Positions 17,871 through 25,764 of a stretch of 64,000 nucleotides of DNA are shown here, in pieces. The stretch is taken from contig NZ_AULL01000019.1 of the NCBI RefSeq assembly GCF_000422265.1, positions 62,001 through 126,000 of the forward strand, given 5' to 3'. Positions within the stretch are counted from its first letter, which is position 1; each line of letters starts with the position of its first letter. The notes below the pieces were generated by a model that saw only the letters and a program-made list of their open reading frames with translations, was not told the origin of the DNA and made no database searches. Both the position numbers and the translations under genes were made by a program. Origin of the DNA: Kaistella palustris DSM 21579 (GTDB lineage Bacteria > Bacteroidota > Bacteroidia > Flavobacteriales > Weeksellaceae).

Positions 17871-17883
17871 ATGAAAGAGGAAA

Positions 17884-18663
17884 TTAAAACTTGATAATTT
17901 CTCTCATCTTTTCAGTTTCTTCATTTACCAAATCATCATCAACAAGGATTTTTCCACTGTGTTCATCGATAATGATCTTTTTGCGCTGGGCAATTTCCAT
18001 TTGTTTCTGTGGCGGAATTGTAAAGAATGAACCTTTTGGCGCGCCTCTTTCCAAACCAACAACTGCCAGACCGGTTGGCGAATTCGTGCGGATTCTCTGG
18101 TAAGATGCCAACAGACGCTCATCGATATTTTTTGCGAATTCCTTAGATTTTTCAAGCAGGTAATCTTCTTCCTTTTGCGTTTCGGAAACTAAATTCTCGA
18201 GTTCTTCTTTTTTAAATTTAAGGTGGTTTTTCAGCTCCTTAATTTTATTGTTAAGTTCTTCGAAAGTTTCATTTTTATGTTCGATCTTTACGCTGTATTC
18301 TCTGATGCGTTTTTCGGCCAGTTGAATCTCAAGCTCCTGGAACTCAATCTCTTTACCCAAAGCTTCAAACTCCTTATTATTCCGTACCGTATCCTGCTGC
18401 GTTTTATATTTCTCGATCAATGACTGTGAATGACTGATGATTTCTTTTTTCGTACTGATCTCGGCATTCTGTTCCTTAACTTCGTTTTGAAATTTTTCCG
18501 CACGCTTTTCCAGGCCTTCGATTTCAATTTCCAGATCTTCAACTTCGATCGGCAGTTCGCCGCGTGTGTTGCGAATCTCGTCTAAACGTGAATCGATAAT
18601 TTGCAGGTCGTAAAGCGCTCTTAACTTATCTTCAACGGAGATTTCTACAATTTTTTTAGCCAT
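17884..18663 (-). CDS. Coiled-coil protein with degenerate C4 zinc ribbon (CT398-like)
   Basis: 259 aa. Residues about 10-185 form a long antiparallel coiled coil. The C-terminal part aligns with the C4-type zinc ribbon of the CT398/DUF164 family, recognised from the conserved IPPQKQMEIAQRKKIIIDEH segment. All four zinc-binding cysteines are replaced: the first knuckle reads GAPKGSFF (P209, S212) and the second IIDEHSGK (D233, S236). The family is implicated in envelope or RNA-linked processes but has no settled function. It starts 5 bases after the Nif3 stop, so the two are co-transcribed. Confidence 0.85.
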   Translation of the reverse strand: MAKKIVEISVEDKLRALYDLQIIDSRLDEIRNTRGELPIEVEDLEIEIEGLEKRAEKFQNEVKEQNAEISTKKEIISHSQSLIEKYKTQQDTVRNNKEFEALGKEIEFQELEIQLAEKRIREYSVKIEHKNETFEELNNKIKELKNHLKFKKEELENLVSETQKEEDYLLEKSKEFAKNIDERLLASYQRIRTNSPTGLAVVGLERGAPKGSFFTIPPQKQMEIAQRKKIIIDEHSGKILVDDDLVNEETEKMREIIKF

Positions 18664-18668
18664 ATTTT

Positions 18669-19766
18669 TTATAAAAAATAATTTACAGGATTGGTTTTTA
18701 CAACAGATTTTGAGATTGCAAATTTAGGAAAAATTTCCGACAATATATCAAATAATTGTTGCACCACAAACTGTTCGGATTCATAGTGGCCGATATCACA
18801 AATCAGCATTTTTCCTGCGTTTTTGAAAAAATCGTGGTATTTGATGTCGCCCGTGAGATAAGCATCGCAGTTCTGTGCCAAAGCCGCATCAATCGCACCT
18901 ACGCCGCTGCCACCCAAAACACCGACTTTGCTGATTTTTTTTGAATTGAACTCCGAATGTCGGATCACTTTTAAATCGAAGATCTTCTGCACATATCTCA
19001 GGAATACTTCTTCCTCCATTTCTTCCGGCAGGTTGCCAAATCTGCCCAAACCTGTGTATTGATTTTCATTTTCAAGATCTAAGATCTGGTAGGCAACTTC
19101 CTCGTAAGGATGTGCGGCTTTCATATTGCCAACCACAGAATGCTGCCTGAAGTCCTCGAAAATAACAGAAATAATTTCTTCTGCTGCGTTTTCCCTCACA
19201 CCAAGTTTGCCGGAGAAGGGGTTTGAACCTTCAACCGGGCGAAATGTCCCGTTGCCGGAAACCGCAAAACTGCACTCATCATAAAAACCAATATTTCCCG
19301 CCCCGGCCGCGAACAGGGCTTCTTTAACTTTTTCAGCAAAATCGCGCGGAACATATACATCCAGCCGTTTTAAACTGTTTTTTTTGGGAAGCAGAATTTG
19401 TTGGTTTTTCAACTTAAGCGCTTCGCAAATGCCGTAGTTCACGCCAAAATAATCGTTATCAAAAGAAGTGTGAACGGCATAAATTGCAATTTTATTTTCA
19501 ATTGCTTTCAGCAGGGAGCGTTCCACGTAGTTTTTTCCTGTCAAAGATTTCACACCTGAGAACAAAATCGGGTGGAAACTCACAATTAGATTTAAGCCTG
19601 AAGTAATGGCTTCATCAACTACAGATTCCAGCGTGTCATGCGAAACAAGAATACCGGAAACTTCCCGCGAGGGCTTACCACACAGCAGTCCTGTATTGTC
19701 GAAATCTTCTGCCCGGCCAAGTGGCAGCCTTTTTCCGAGTTCCGTTATCGCTTCGTTAACTGTCAT
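18669..19766 (-). CDS. Nif3-like dinuclear metal centre protein (YqfO type)
   Basis: 365 aa, the long form with a central inserted ACT/PII-like domain (about 125-230), as in YqfO. The metal-binding N-terminal half has GLLCG, SFHPILFSG and AIYAVHTSFDN, and the C-terminal half has VGVLGGSGVGAID, TGDIKYHDF and CDIGHYESEQ. Nif3 proteins form a toroidal hexamer binding two metal ions. One member has been linked to GTP cyclohydrolase I-like activity, but the general role is unresolved. It is the first gene of a two-gene unit with the degenerate zinc-ribbon protein, the usual arrangement in Bacteroidota. Confidence 0.92.
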   Translation of the reverse strand: MTVNEAITELGKRLPLGRAEDFDNTGLLCGKPSREVSGILVSHDTLESVVDEAITSGLNLIVSFHPILFSGVKSLTGKNYVERSLLKAIENKIAIYAVHTSFDNDYFGVNYGICEALKLKNQQILLPKKNSLKRLDVYVPRDFAEKVKEALFAAGAGNIGFYDECSFAVSGNGTFRPVEGSNPFSGKLGVRENAAEEIISVIFEDFRQHSVVGNMKAAHPYEEVAYQILDLENENQYTGLGRFGNLPEEMEEEVFLRYVQKIFDLKVIRHSEFNSKKISKVGVLGGSGVGAIDAALAQNCDAYLTGDIKYHDFFKNAGKMLICDIGHYESEQFVVQQLFDILSEIFPKFAISKSVVKTNPVNYFL

Positions 19767-19829
19767 TTTCTTAAGTTTGTCACGAAAGTAGGAATTATTT
19801 ATCTATTTTTAATTTTTTTGAGATTGCAT

Positions 19830-20657
19830 ATGGAAAAGGAACACGATTTTATACCGGAACGCCAAAAGTGGAAACGCCAGCTCTTTCGCATCATTTTTAA
19901 GGCAGACACCAAGCTCGGTAAAATTTTCGACATGCTTTTGCTGGGACTGATCCTGATCAGCACTTTTATCGTGATGATGGAAAGCGTAGAAGTTTTCGAT
20001 GCAAAACTTCACCGCACATTTGTGGTGCTGGAAATTATCATTACACTGATCTTTACAGTGGAATATGTGCTGCGCATTCTCACAATCCGCAATAAGAAAG
20101 CCTATATTCTCAGTTTTTTCGGTGTGATAGATTTTCTGGCAATTCTACCTTTTTATTTAAGTCTTTTCATTCCGATCACCAAATATTTCCTCATTTTAAG
20201 GATGCTTAGAATGCTGCGGGTTTTCCGGATCTTTAATCTGCTCGATTTTATGAATGACGGTTCTTTTATTGTAACCGCATTAAAAAACAGTTCACGGAAG
20301 ATCTATATTTTCCTGTTGTTCCTAATGATTTTTTCGGTCATTGTCGGTTCAATGATGTTTATGGTCGAGGGTCACCGCGAAGGTTTCGAAAGCATACCGC
20401 AAAGTATTTACTGGGCCGTGGTTACTGTTACAACGGTCGGTTACGGCGATGTGTCACCAAGCACGCCGCTGGGTAAATTTCTTTCAGTTTTACTGATGCT
20501 TGCGGGTTACTCGATCATTGCCGTACCTACGGGAATCGTTACGGCAGAAATGCGTGCCAAGCGCCAGGAACTCGGAAAAGTCTGTAACAGATGTGGTAAC
20601 GCTGATATTGATGATGACGCGCGCTATTGCAAGATCTGCGGCGAAAAAGTAGTTTAA
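19830..20657 (+). CDS. Voltage-gated-type potassium channel with C-terminal zinc ribbon
   Basis: 275 aa from ATG 19830; an upstream extension to 19638 runs through the divergent Nif3 gene and is rejected. Six transmembrane helices are predicted. S4 carries regularly spaced arginines R124, R127, R130 and R133 in LILRMLRMLRVFRIF, and the selectivity filter is TVGYGD (202-207) between S5 and S6. The cytoplasmic tail ends in a C4 zinc ribbon with C252-x2-C255 and C267-x2-C270, of the zinc-ribbon_2 type. The channel would form tetramers in the inner membrane. The zinc ribbon is not part of the usual bacterial Kv module. Confidence 0.9.
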   Translation: MEKEHDFIPERQKWKRQLFRIIFKADTKLGKIFDMLLLGLILISTFIVMMESVEVFDAKLHRTFVVLEIIITLIFTVEYVLRILTIRNKKAYILSFFGVIDFLAILPFYLSLFIPITKYFLILRMLRMLRVFRIFNLLDFMNDGSFIVTALKNSSRKIYIFLLFLMIFSVIVGSMMFMVEGHREGFESIPQSIYWAVVTVTTVGYGDVSPSTPLGKFLSVLLMLAGYSIIAVPTGIVTAEMRAKRQELGKVCNRCGNADIDDDARYCKICGEKVV

Positions 20658-20861
20658 AAAGTCGCGGCAGCGAACCTTCAGTGGAATTTAGACCTTCAAC
20701 TTGAAAGCGATTTTATAATAAAAAATACTTCAACAGCTTTTAAACGACGGAAAAAATGTTAGAGATAACTAACAGGAAATCGTTTTTGCTGTGCAGCCTT
20801 GTTTAATGTCTATAAAAATACCTTGTTTATAGCCTTGAAACAGGTGTGAACTTCCATCTAT

Positions 20862-20898
20862 AATAAATAAAAGCAGCACTCCGAAGAAATGCTGCTTT
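20862..20898 (-). terminator. Terminator for the PPIase gene
   Basis: AAAGCAGCA/TGCTGCTTT, 9-bp stem with an 11-base loop; on the - strand it is followed by TATTTATTA. Confidence 0.8.
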
Positions 20899-20925
20899 GT
20901 TGAAAAAAATTTTTATTACAGAAAA

Positions 20926-22050
20926 TTATCTGGTGGCGTTCCCTTTAACTTTTACAAGTTCAACGTCGAAAACCAACCATGCATTTGGTGGAATAATTCC
21001 GCCGGCGCCGGCTGCACCGTAACCCAGCTCAGACGGAATAAGCAATGTGGCTGTTTCACCTTCCTTTAAAAGCATAATACCTTCGTCCCAACCTTTGATT
21101 ACCTGTCCTACTCCAATCGGAATATCAATTGGCTGATTTCTCTTGAAAGATGAATCGAATTCGGTTCCGTCGATCAGTTTTCCCGCGTAATGTACGGAAA
21201 CCTGGTCACCAGCTTTTGGAGCTTCGCCTGTAGTGGTTTTGGTAATTTTATAGTACAGACCGGAAGGTGTTACCTGCATATCTTTTTTAAAATCATCTAC
21301 AAGACGTTGCTGGTTTGCGGCAAACTCTTCTTCTTTTTTCTTTTTATCAGCAGCGATTTTGGCCATTGCGGCTTTATTTTTTTCCTGAATTTTACCTTTT
21401 CCTTCGCTAAAGATCTGGGCAGCATCGTAGTTTTTATACTCATCGCCTTTGGTGAATATAGAGACTTTTTCCAGAATTACATCGGTTTTAGGTTTATCCT
21501 GCGGACCTTTTTCTACGTTTGCAATATCATCGATTACATTTTCGCCTTTCACCACTTTACCAAAAATAGTGTGTTTCCCGTCCAGCCACGGCGTTGCAAC
21601 TTCTGTAATGAAAAACTGGCTGCCGTTGGTATTAGGACCGGAGTTCGCCATGGAAAGAATTCCTTTGCCGGTATGTTCCAGGTCATTTTTCTCATCATCG
21701 AACTTATAGCCGGGATCGCCCATGCCCGTACCAAGCGGATCACCACCCTGGATCATAAAATCCTTGATCACGCGGTGAAATTTGGTTCCGTCGTAAAAAG
21801 GAACGCCTTTCGCTTTGGATTTATTTTCGATTTTACCTTCAGCCAAGCCCACGAAATTAGCAACTGTTACGGGCGCTTTTTCGTCTTCGAATTTCACGAT
21901 CATATTTCCTTTAGAAGTTTGGAAATTGGCGTAAAGGCCATCTTTCAGACCTTCGTAAGTTTCTTTGTCTACGTTCATTTTTTTATAAATTGGGGTGCAA
22001 CTGGCAAGTGAAATTGCGGCGGCTGCGATTAAAAAATTTTTCTTTAGCAT
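20926..22050 (-). CDS. Lipoprotein with fused cyclophilin and FKBP prolyl isomerase domains
   Basis: 374 aa. Lipoprotein signal with LASC at C18. Residues about 38-195 form a cyclophilin domain (FHRVIKDFMIQGGDP, GPNTNGSQFFIT, LDGKHTIFGKV). A lysine/alanine-rich helical linker (about 205-255) follows. The C-terminal FKBP domain (about 268-370) has GDQVSVHYAGKLIDGTEFDSS, VIKGWDEGIMLLKEGE and GYGAAGAGGIIPPNAW. Both folds retain their active-site signatures. A periplasm-facing dual prolyl isomerase/chaperone is inferred. It lies 12 bases behind the GldI-like gene and is likely co-transcribed with it. Confidence 0.92.
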   Translation of the reverse strand: MLKKNFLIAAAAISLASCTPIYKKMNVDKETYEGLKDGLYANFQTSKGNMIVKFEDEKAPVTVANFVGLAEGKIENKSKAKGVPFYDGTKFHRVIKDFMIQGGDPLGTGMGDPGYKFDDEKNDLEHTGKGILSMANSGPNTNGSQFFITEVATPWLDGKHTIFGKVVKGENVIDDIANVEKGPQDKPKTDVILEKVSIFTKGDEYKNYDAAQIFSEGKGKIQEKNKAAMAKIAADKKKKEEEFAANQQRLVDDFKKDMQVTPSGLYYKITKTTTGEAPKAGDQVSVHYAGKLIDGTEFDSSFKRNQPIDIPIGVGQVIKGWDEGIMLLKEGETATLLIPSELGYGAAGAGGIIPPNAWLVFDVELVKVKGNATR

Positions 22051-22062
22051 TTAATTTCAGTT

Positions 22063-22572
22063 TTATAATACTTTTATTTTAATGATGAGCGGCATATCAT
22101 TTGGGATCTTCTCGTTATCACCGTACGTTCCGAACGCCAAAACCGACGGAACCAAAAGTGTGGCTTCAGAGTTCGTGGGCAAATACCTCAGTACATCCTC
22201 TACCGCTTTCAGTTCTTCAAAATGGCCAAAACGTACATTGATATTCCGTTTGGGCTTTTCGTAAAGCTTTGCCTGGTCAAAATCGTAGATGTCATACTCA
22301 TACGATATGTCGTCGCCATCATTTTTTTTTGGGTTTTGCTGCAAATTTTCGATGTTTACCCAGTAATTTAAATTCATAGGATAAAACTTTTCTGTCTGGT
22401 TCTCTATCCAGTATCTGATCTGCCCCCGTTCAGTTTCATTCAGGTTCTTTGCCCTGTTTTTGGAAGTGTTTAAATCTTTTTCACTCAGGAAACCGCCGAC
22501 CGGTGGGTGCGATGGTGTATTCTGGGCACAGCCAAGCAGAAGGAATGAGGAAAGCAAGATTACTTTTTGCAT
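22063..22572 (-). CDS. FKBP-type prolyl isomerase-like lipoprotein, GldI-like
   Basis: 169 aa; the lipobox is LLLGC with lipidated C15. The mature part has an N-terminal helical region (NETERGQIRYWIENQ) and a C-terminal FKBP-like domain ending LLVPSVLAFGTYGDN and PLIIKIKVL. This resembles GldI, a lipoprotein tied to gliding and type 9 secretion in Flavobacteriia. Several FKBP active-site residues are not obvious, so catalysis is uncertain. It precedes the dual PPIase gene by 12 bases, making an envelope-folding operon. Confidence 0.75.
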   Translation of the reverse strand: MQKVILLSSFLLLGCAQNTPSHPPVGGFLSEKDLNTSKNRAKNLNETERGQIRYWIENQTEKFYPMNLNYWVNIENLQQNPKKNDGDDISYEYDIYDFDQAKLYEKPKRNINVRFGHFEELKAVEDVLRYLPTNSEATLLVPSVLAFGTYGDNEKIPNDMPLIIKIKVL

Positions 22573-22610
22573 AAAAACTTTTGCGAAAATAAGGAATTCG
22601 CATCAATTAT

Positions 22611-22649
22611 AAAACGAAAAAACCGGATCAAAAATTTTCTCCGGTTTTT
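22611..22649 (-). terminator. Terminator for ilvE
   Basis: AAAAACCGGA/TCCGGTTTTT, 10-bp stem; T-rich in both outward directions, and immediately downstream of the ilvE stop on the - strand. Confidence 0.85.
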
Positions 22650-22669
22650 ATTTTTCGAAAGTTTCCCAG

Positions 22670-23743
22670 TTACACTGTTTCCATTACATTTTTCTCAACC
22701 AAAACTCTCCATCCAAAAGGATCTTCCGCCTTGTTTGTTTGAATGTCTACCAAATCTTTCTGCAAAGTTAAAGCAAAGCTTTCATCGTTGCTTAATTTTG
22801 GCAGTTCAAGTTTTTCACCGTCGTAACCCAAAGCCTGGAAAACACTTGTTACAACTGCAGTTCCTACACCCCAAACCTCTTTCAGGCTGCCGTTTTTCTG
22901 CGCTTCGATCACGTCTTTCACCGCTATAGGTTCAATCTTGATCTCAAGACCGCGTTTTTTGGCCAGTTGTATAAAGCTGTCTCTGGTTACACCATCCAGA
23001 ATTTTTTCCGAAGTCGGCGGCGTAATAATGGTATCATTGATGCGGACAAAAACATTCATAGTTCCACTTTCTTCAAAATATTTATGGGTAGCATCATCTG
23101 TCCAGATAATCTGGTCATAACCTTCCTCCATCGCCAGCTGCGTGGGGTAAAAGGAAGCCGCATAGTTTCCTGCTGCTTTAGCGGAACCTACTCCACCGCT
23201 TGCTGCACGTGAATAGAAATCAGAAATTTTTACTGAAACGGGTTCTGTATAGTAACTCTTGGCCGGTGTTGCCACGATCGCGAACATATATTTATTTGAA
23301 ATTCTCGCTTTTAAGGCTTCTTCGGTAGCGAAAATAAGTGGGCGGATGTACAGTGACATTCCCTCGCCTTTCGGGATCCATTCTCTGTCAATATCGACCA
23401 GTGCTTTTAAGCCGCCTAAGAATATTTCCTCGGTAACTTCGGGCATTGCCAGTCTGGCTGCTGATTTATTGATACGTGCAAAATTCTTTTCGGGACGGAA
23501 AAGAAAAACCTGATCATCTTCGTCCTTATACGCCTTCATACCTTCGAAACATGCCTGGCCATAATTTACACCCATCATAGCAGGAGAAAAAGGAAGCGGA
23601 CCATAAGGAACAACCTTCACCTCACCCCATTTTCCGTTCTCATATTCACAGATCACCATGTGATCTATAAAGGTATTTCCGAAGGAAAAATTATTGGAAT
23701 CAAAAGTTGAAATTCTCGGATTTGTAGATTTTTGAATTATCAT
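22670..23743 (-). CDS. ilvE: Branched-chain amino acid aminotransferase
   Basis: 357 aa, fold-type IV PLP enzyme of the longer (BCAT type II) class. Visible motifs are GQACFEGMKAYK, RINKSAARLAMP, YIRPLIFA, the PLP lysine in SAKAAGNYAAS, EESGTMNVFV, and the terminal GTAVVTSVFQAL. It interconverts leucine, isoleucine and valine with their 2-oxoacids. It is monocistronic with its own -7 box and terminator. The fused E1 dehydrogenase at 57.6 kb could use the 2-oxoacids it makes. Confidence 0.95.
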   Translation of the reverse strand: MIIQKSTNPRISTFDSNNFSFGNTFIDHMVICEYENGKWGEVKVVPYGPLPFSPAMMGVNYGQACFEGMKAYKDEDDQVFLFRPEKNFARINKSAARLAMPEVTEEIFLGGLKALVDIDREWIPKGEGMSLYIRPLIFATEEALKARISNKYMFAIVATPAKSYYTEPVSVKISDFYSRAASGGVGSAKAAGNYAASFYPTQLAMEEGYDQIIWTDDATHKYFEESGTMNVFVRINDTIITPPTSEKILDGVTRDSFIQLAKKRGLEIKIEPIAVKDVIEAQKNGSLKEVWGVGTAVVTSVFQALGYDGEKLELPKLSNDESFALTLQKDLVDIQTNKAEDPFGWRVLVEKNVMETV

Positions 23744-23768
23744 ATTAAAAATTTTTTTTGATGTTCTA

Positions 23769-23776
23769 CAAATTTA
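23769..23776 (-). promoter_or_regulatory. -7 box (TAAATTTG) for ilvE
   Basis: CAAATTTA on the + strand, 25 bases before the ilvE ATG; it reads TAAATTTG on the - strand. Confidence 0.65.
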
Positions 23777-23807
23777 ATATAATTTTCCAAATATCAAAAT
23801 TTTAAAT

Positions 23808-23815
23808 TAATTTTG
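23808..23815 (+). promoter_or_regulatory. -7 box (TAATTTTG) for mnmD
   Basis: Exact TAnnTTTG match ending 12 bases before ATG 23828. It overlaps a TTG at 23813, so the later ATG is preferred and the leader is very short. Confidence 0.65.
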
Positions 23816-23827
23816 AAAAAAATCCGA

Positions 23828-24502
23828 ATGGAAAGGGAAGTACGAACCACTTCTGATGGAAGTAAAACATTATTTATCAGTGACTTAAACGAAAGTTACC
23901 ACTCGCACCACGGTGCGGTTCAGGAAGCGCAGCACGTCTTTATCAAAAATGGACTTAATTTAGTCGAAACTTACGAAATTAACATTTTAGAGCTCGGTTT
24001 TGGAACAGGTTTAAATGTTTTGGTTACTATTAATGAATTTTTGAAAACTGATAAAAATCATATAATTAATTATTTCACCCTCGAAAAACATCCCGTTTCA
24101 ACCGCTGAAGTGAATGAACTTGGGTACAGCAATTTATTTCCGGAACTCAGATCGGCATACACCGAAATGCACAGCTGCCCGTGGAATAAGACTGTTGAAA
24201 TACTGCCGAATTTCTATCTCACGAAATATGAATGCGACTTTTTTGACCTTCCTGAGCTTGGGCTGCCGAAAATTGACCTTGTATACTTCGACTGCTTTGG
24301 CGCACGCGTGCAGCCGGACCTCTGGGAAATGCCATTGCTTGAAATGGTGTCAGAAACTATGAACACAGGTGCACTGCTCACGACATACTCGTCCAAAGGA
24401 AGCGTACGCCGCAACCTGAAAGAGCTTAATTTTGAGGTGCAGAAAAAAGCAGGTCCACCGGGAAAAAGGGAAATGATCAATGCGGTGAAACTACACGTTT
24501 AA
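23828..24502 (+). CDS. mnmD: tRNA 5-methylaminomethyl-2-thiouridine methyltransferase (MnmD-like)
   Basis: 224 aa from ATG 23828. The DUF752/MnmD Rossmann domain has ILELGFGTGLNVL (SAM motif I) and an LVYFDCFGARVQPDLWE stretch where the family keeps the catalytic DxF/P region. GALLTTYSSKGSVRRNL and KKAGPPGKREM are the C-terminal signatures. It methylates nm5U34 in tRNA wobble positions to mnm5U. It is the stand-alone form without the MnmC oxidase domain. The start is placed by the -7 box at 23808-23815. Confidence 0.9.
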   Translation: MEREVRTTSDGSKTLFISDLNESYHSHHGAVQEAQHVFIKNGLNLVETYEINILELGFGTGLNVLVTINEFLKTDKNHIINYFTLEKHPVSTAEVNELGYSNLFPELRSAYTEMHSCPWNKTVEILPNFYLTKYECDFFDLPELGLPKIDLVYFDCFGARVQPDLWEMPLLEMVSETMNTGALLTTYSSKGSVRRNLKELNFEVQKKAGPPGKREMINAVKLHV

Positions 24503-24528
24503 GTTTTTTTAATAATAATCATATTTCC

Positions 24529-24536
24529 TAACTTTG
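24529..24536 (+). promoter_or_regulatory. -7 box (TAACTTTG) for the Nudix gene
   Basis: Exact TAnnTTTG match 25 bases before ATG 24562. Confidence 0.7.
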
Positions 24537-24561
24537 GATTTCTACCAATCTTACAATTTAT

Positions 24562-24978
24562 ATGATAGACAAAATAAACGTGCGCGTGTACGCAGCCGCG
24601 GTAAAAGATAAAAAAGTGCTGGTACTGTTTGAAGAATATGCGGGCGAGCATCTAATGAAACTGCCCGGCGGCGGACTGGAGTTTGGCGAAGGCGTTCTCG
24701 ACTGTCTGCGGCGCGAATTCGATGAAGAGCTCAACGTGAAGATCAACATCCTGAGCCACCTGTACACACAGGAAGATTTTATTGTCTCCAGATTCCGCGA
24801 CAATGAGCAACTGCTAACCCTGTATTATCTGGTGGAAATTGTGGATGAAGCAGATTTTCTGATCCTGGATCCATGTATTGAAAAAGCAGAATGGATTTCC
24901 CTCGAAAGTGAAGAAAACCCATTCAGTTTACCGGTCGATAAAATAGTTTACGAAATTTTGCAGAAAAAATTTCTATAG
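24562..24978 (+). CDS. Nudix hydrolase
   Basis: 138 aa. The Nudix box spans residues 37-57: G37, E43, then R51-E52-F-D-E55-E56, with leucine and asparagine replacing the usual final Gly pair. Nudix enzymes cleave nucleoside diphosphates linked to another moiety; the substrate cannot be told. The protein is short, with no extra domain. Its 3' end overlaps the S1/P1 nuclease gene by 6 bases on the opposite strand, so there is no room for a terminator between them. Confidence 0.9.
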   Translation: MIDKINVRVYAAAVKDKKVLVLFEEYAGEHLMKLPGGGLEFGEGVLDCLRREFDEELNVKINILSHLYTQEDFIVSRFRDNEQLLTLYYLVEIVDEADFLILDPCIEKAEWISLESEENPFSLPVDKIVYEILQKKFL

Positions 24979-25764
24979 GATTTCGTTCAGCACTTTCGCC
25001 AGGCGCAAGCCTCCGTACAGAAGCTGACGTTCCAGTAACGCTTCATACTTGTAATTGTAATCATAGGCATAAGAAGCGCCTTCTTTTGCATTGGCGTAAA
25101 TATTATTTGCGGCTTTGTGACTGTCGTATAGCCAGTCTTCCAGCGTTCCCGCCTGTATCGCGGCGACTTCCGATTTCGATTTTACATCCAGCACCCTTGC
25201 GAATTCGGTGTAACTGTATTTTTGAAAATCGACCAGTTTTGAATCCCAGAGTGAGTGCAGATTTGTATTGTCACCGAAGAATTTCAGTTTGATCTTATTA
25301 CCTCCGAGATCGCCTAATCTGCCTAAATGCAGCGGCTGGGCAGCATCTCCCATCAGATGAACCAAAAAACGAAGTGCAATCTCTTTGTCTTTGTCGGAAG
25401 TGCTTTTATCTTTGATCTGATCGGAAAGTATTTTAATCTGTGTATATATATTCGGTGCTTTCTGTGCACGCAGGGTATCAGTAAATGCTTTTAAATTTGC
25501 TTGTGGATTTACGTTCACATAATGCCACTGATCCGTGGACTTCCAAACACCGGTGGTATCTGCTTTTATAAAATCTGGCCAATTGGCGTAATAAGCAAGT
25601 TTCTCATCACCAATAATTTTTTTCAAATGTCTTTTGGCTTTATTTGAAAGGTGATTTTCAGCGATCTCGGCAATTACGCGGTGACCGGTTGTTCCCCAGC
25701 AATAGGCGAAATTAAATGCAAATAACGCCAGCAAAAGCAAAGCGTTGGAACTGATTTTTTTCAT
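24973..25764 (-). CDS. S1/P1-type zinc-dependent nuclease, secreted
   Basis: 263 aa. Signal peptide MKKISSNALLLLALFAFNFAYC, so the mature protein begins with Trp (WGTTGHRVIAEIAE). That N-terminal Trp is a zinc ligand in the P1/S1 family, which supports the cleavage call. Other zinc-site segments are HYVNV, HLMGDAAQPLHLG and NLHSLWDSKL. It cleaves single-stranded DNA or RNA and 3'-nucleotides in the periplasm or outside the cell, probably for phosphate or nucleotide scavenging. It overlaps the upstream DUF4294 gene by one base (TAATG) and is translated from that operon. Confidence 0.93.
   Translation of the reverse strand: MKKISSNALLLLALFAFNFAYCWGTTGHRVIAEIAENHLSNKAKRHLKKIIGDEKLAYYANWPDFIKADTTGVWKSTDQWHYVNVNPQANLKAFTDTLRAQKAPNIYTQIKILSDQIKDKSTSDKDKEIALRFLVHLMGDAAQPLHLGRLGDLGGNKIKLKFFGDNTNLHSLWDSKLVDFQKYSYTEFARVLDVKSKSEVAAIQAGTLEDWLYDSHKAANNIYANAKEGASYAYDYNYKYEALLERQLLYGGLRLAKVLNEIL

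Noticed and set aside
19638-19829. 64-residue N-terminal extension of the K+ channel frame
   Set aside because: It runs antisense through the Nif3 gene, has non-transmembrane composition and a good ATG exists at 19830.
21190-22011. Long + strand frame over the PPIase gene
   Set aside because: It is a shadow of the conserved - strand gene, with composition unlike a real protein.
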